Shown here one piece after another: positions 4,710 through 5,286 of a stretch of 5,286 nt of DNA. Made by a program: the position numbers and the translations under genes. The notes under the pieces are model-generated. The model saw nothing but the letters and a program-made list of their open reading frames with translations. It did no database searches and was not told where the DNA came from. Location of the stretch: NCBI GenBank assembly GCA_903915555.1, contig CAIWTL010000620.1, positions 1 to 5,286 on the forward strand. The letters run 5' to 3'. This DNA comes from an uncultured Micrococcales bacterium (GTDB taxonomy: Bacteria; Actinomycetota; Actinomycetes; S36-B12; GCA-2699445). Position 1 is the first letter of the stretch. The number at the start of each line of letters is the position of its first letter.

Positions 4710-5204
4710 GTGGACAGTGATGCGGCCTTCGCGCCTCCCGGCGAGTCCTGGCAGCGGGTGTCGCCGCGCCTGGCGACCGCGTGGCGGCTCACCATGGCTC
4801 TCGTGGTCGGGCCGATCACGCTGATCCTGGCGCTCGTCCTGGGATTCAGCTGGACGCCGGCCGCAGCGCTCATCGCTGTGGTCGGCGGACTGCTGATCGG
4901 CGGATGGCTGTGGTGGCTGCTCGGCCGCCGCGCCCGCTCCTTCGGATATGTGGAGAGGTCTGCGGACCTCCTGGTGACGTCGGGGGTGCTGTTCAAGCGG
5001 CTCGTCATCGTGCCCTACGGACGCATGCAGCTCGTCGACCTCGTCGCCGGTCCGATCGACCGCGCCCTGGGACTGTCCACCGTGAAACTGCACACGGCCG
5101 CGGCGACCACCGACGCCGGCATCCCAGGGCTCACCCCGGACGAAGCCGCGCGACTGCGCGACCGCCTCGCGGCTCTCGGTGAGCAGAGGTCGGCGGGTCT
5201 GTGA
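4701..5204 (+). CDS. PH-domain membrane protein (YdbS-like, bPH_2 family)
   Basis: 167 residues from the GTG at 4701; starting at the in-frame GTG at 4710 would give 164, and the promoter geometry favours that shorter form. A short hydrophilic N-terminus with WQRVSPRLATAWR (17-29) leads into two membrane helices at about 30-49 and 52-74, then a bacterial PH domain at about 80-158. Signature stretches are FGYVERSADLLVTSGVLFKR (81-100), VIVPYGRMQLVDLVAGPIDR (102-121) and GLSTVKLHTAAATTDAGIPGL (124-144). These match PF03703 proteins known as YdbS, whose role is unproven but linked to membrane stress and antimicrobial resistance in Bacillus. The stop overlaps the next start by GTGA, the usual ydbS-ydbT arrangement. 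It is unrelated in function to the transporter at the left end as far as can be seen. Confidence 0.92.
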   Translation: MPKVDSDAAFAPPGESWQRVSPRLATAWRLTMALVVGPITLILALVLGFSWTPAAALIAVVGGLLIGGWLWWLLGRRARSFGYVERSADLLVTSGVLFKRLVIVPYGRMQLVDLVAGPIDRALGLSTVKLHTAAATTDAGIPGLTPDEAARLRDRLAALGEQRSAGL

Positions 5205-5286
5205 CCGCGCCGGTCCCCGACACCCGGACGCCGCCGCGTCGCACGCACCCGGTGACGCCGTGGGTGCATGCCGCACGGAGCCTCCC
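5201..5286 (+). CDS. N-terminus of a second PH-domain protein, probably YdbT-like (partial)
   Basis: A GTG at 5201 overlaps the preceding TGA (GTGA) and opens a frame that runs to the window edge. It encodes 28 residues starting MTAPVPDTRTPPRRTHPVTP and ending WVHAARSL. AGAGG at 5185-5189 may serve as a distant ribosome-binding site, or translation is coupled. The RTHPVTPWVHAAR segment resembles the RLHPLTPLVRGW start seen in YdbT-type proteins, which carry two or three bPH_2 domains and are encoded right after YdbS. The assignment depends mostly on the neighbour because so little is visible. Confidence 0.75.
   Translation, partial: MTAPVPDTRTPPRRTHPVTPWVHAARSL

Noticed and set aside
4052..5008. 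Long minus-strand open frame of about 318 codons, with others near 3547-4545 and 1351-2658
   Set aside because: These are mirror frames of high-GC genes. Their translations are compositionally odd (Arg/Ser/Gly/Pro), show no domain and run antisense across well-supported genes.

Overview
The window is GC-rich, tightly packed DNA with GTG starts, stop/start overlaps and what look like leaderless starts. This fits a high-GC actinobacterium. The paired PH-domain genes and the ProVWZX-type transporter would suit the mycolate group (Mycobacteriales, for example Dietzia, Gordonia or Rhodococcus). That placement is an impression, not a proof.

Left part (1-2454): an osmoprotectant (glycine betaine/choline/proline-betaine type) ABC importer. 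The N-terminus of the ATPase (proV-like) leaves the window on the minus strand. On the plus strand run two permeases and a lipoprotein substrate-binding protein (proW-, proZ- and proX-like), joined by TGATG and ATGA overlaps. The ATPase and the first permease are divergent, with only 24 bp between their ATG codons. An 8-bp palindrome lies exactly midway and could supply back-to-back -10 elements for two leaderless transcripts.

Middle part (2455-4688): a 165-bp spacer holds two hairpins, a 12-nt direct repeat and a promoter-like element. A two-gene unit with an ATGA overlap follows. The first gene encodes a single-pass membrane protein with an extracytoplasmic domain that resembles the accessory or NTF2-like proteins of actinobacterial conjugation systems (tentative). 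The second encodes a secreted, very Pro/Asp-rich, repeat-built protein with 18-nt tandem repeats, an RDD/RGD-rich segment and four C-terminal TPLHP motifs. I do not recognise the second protein, and no other conjugation gene is present in the window.

Right part (4689-5286): a bacterial PH-domain membrane protein (YdbS-like) overlaps by GTGA the start of a second gene, probably its usual YdbT-like partner, which is cut by the window edge. An 11-mer, GACGGGTAATG, occurs just upstream of both the middle unit and the PH pair, and may be a shared promoter element.

No RNA gene, CRISPR array, insertion sequence or attachment site was found. The least ordinary material is the two-gene unit at 2620-4688 and the compact divergent promoter at 93-116.
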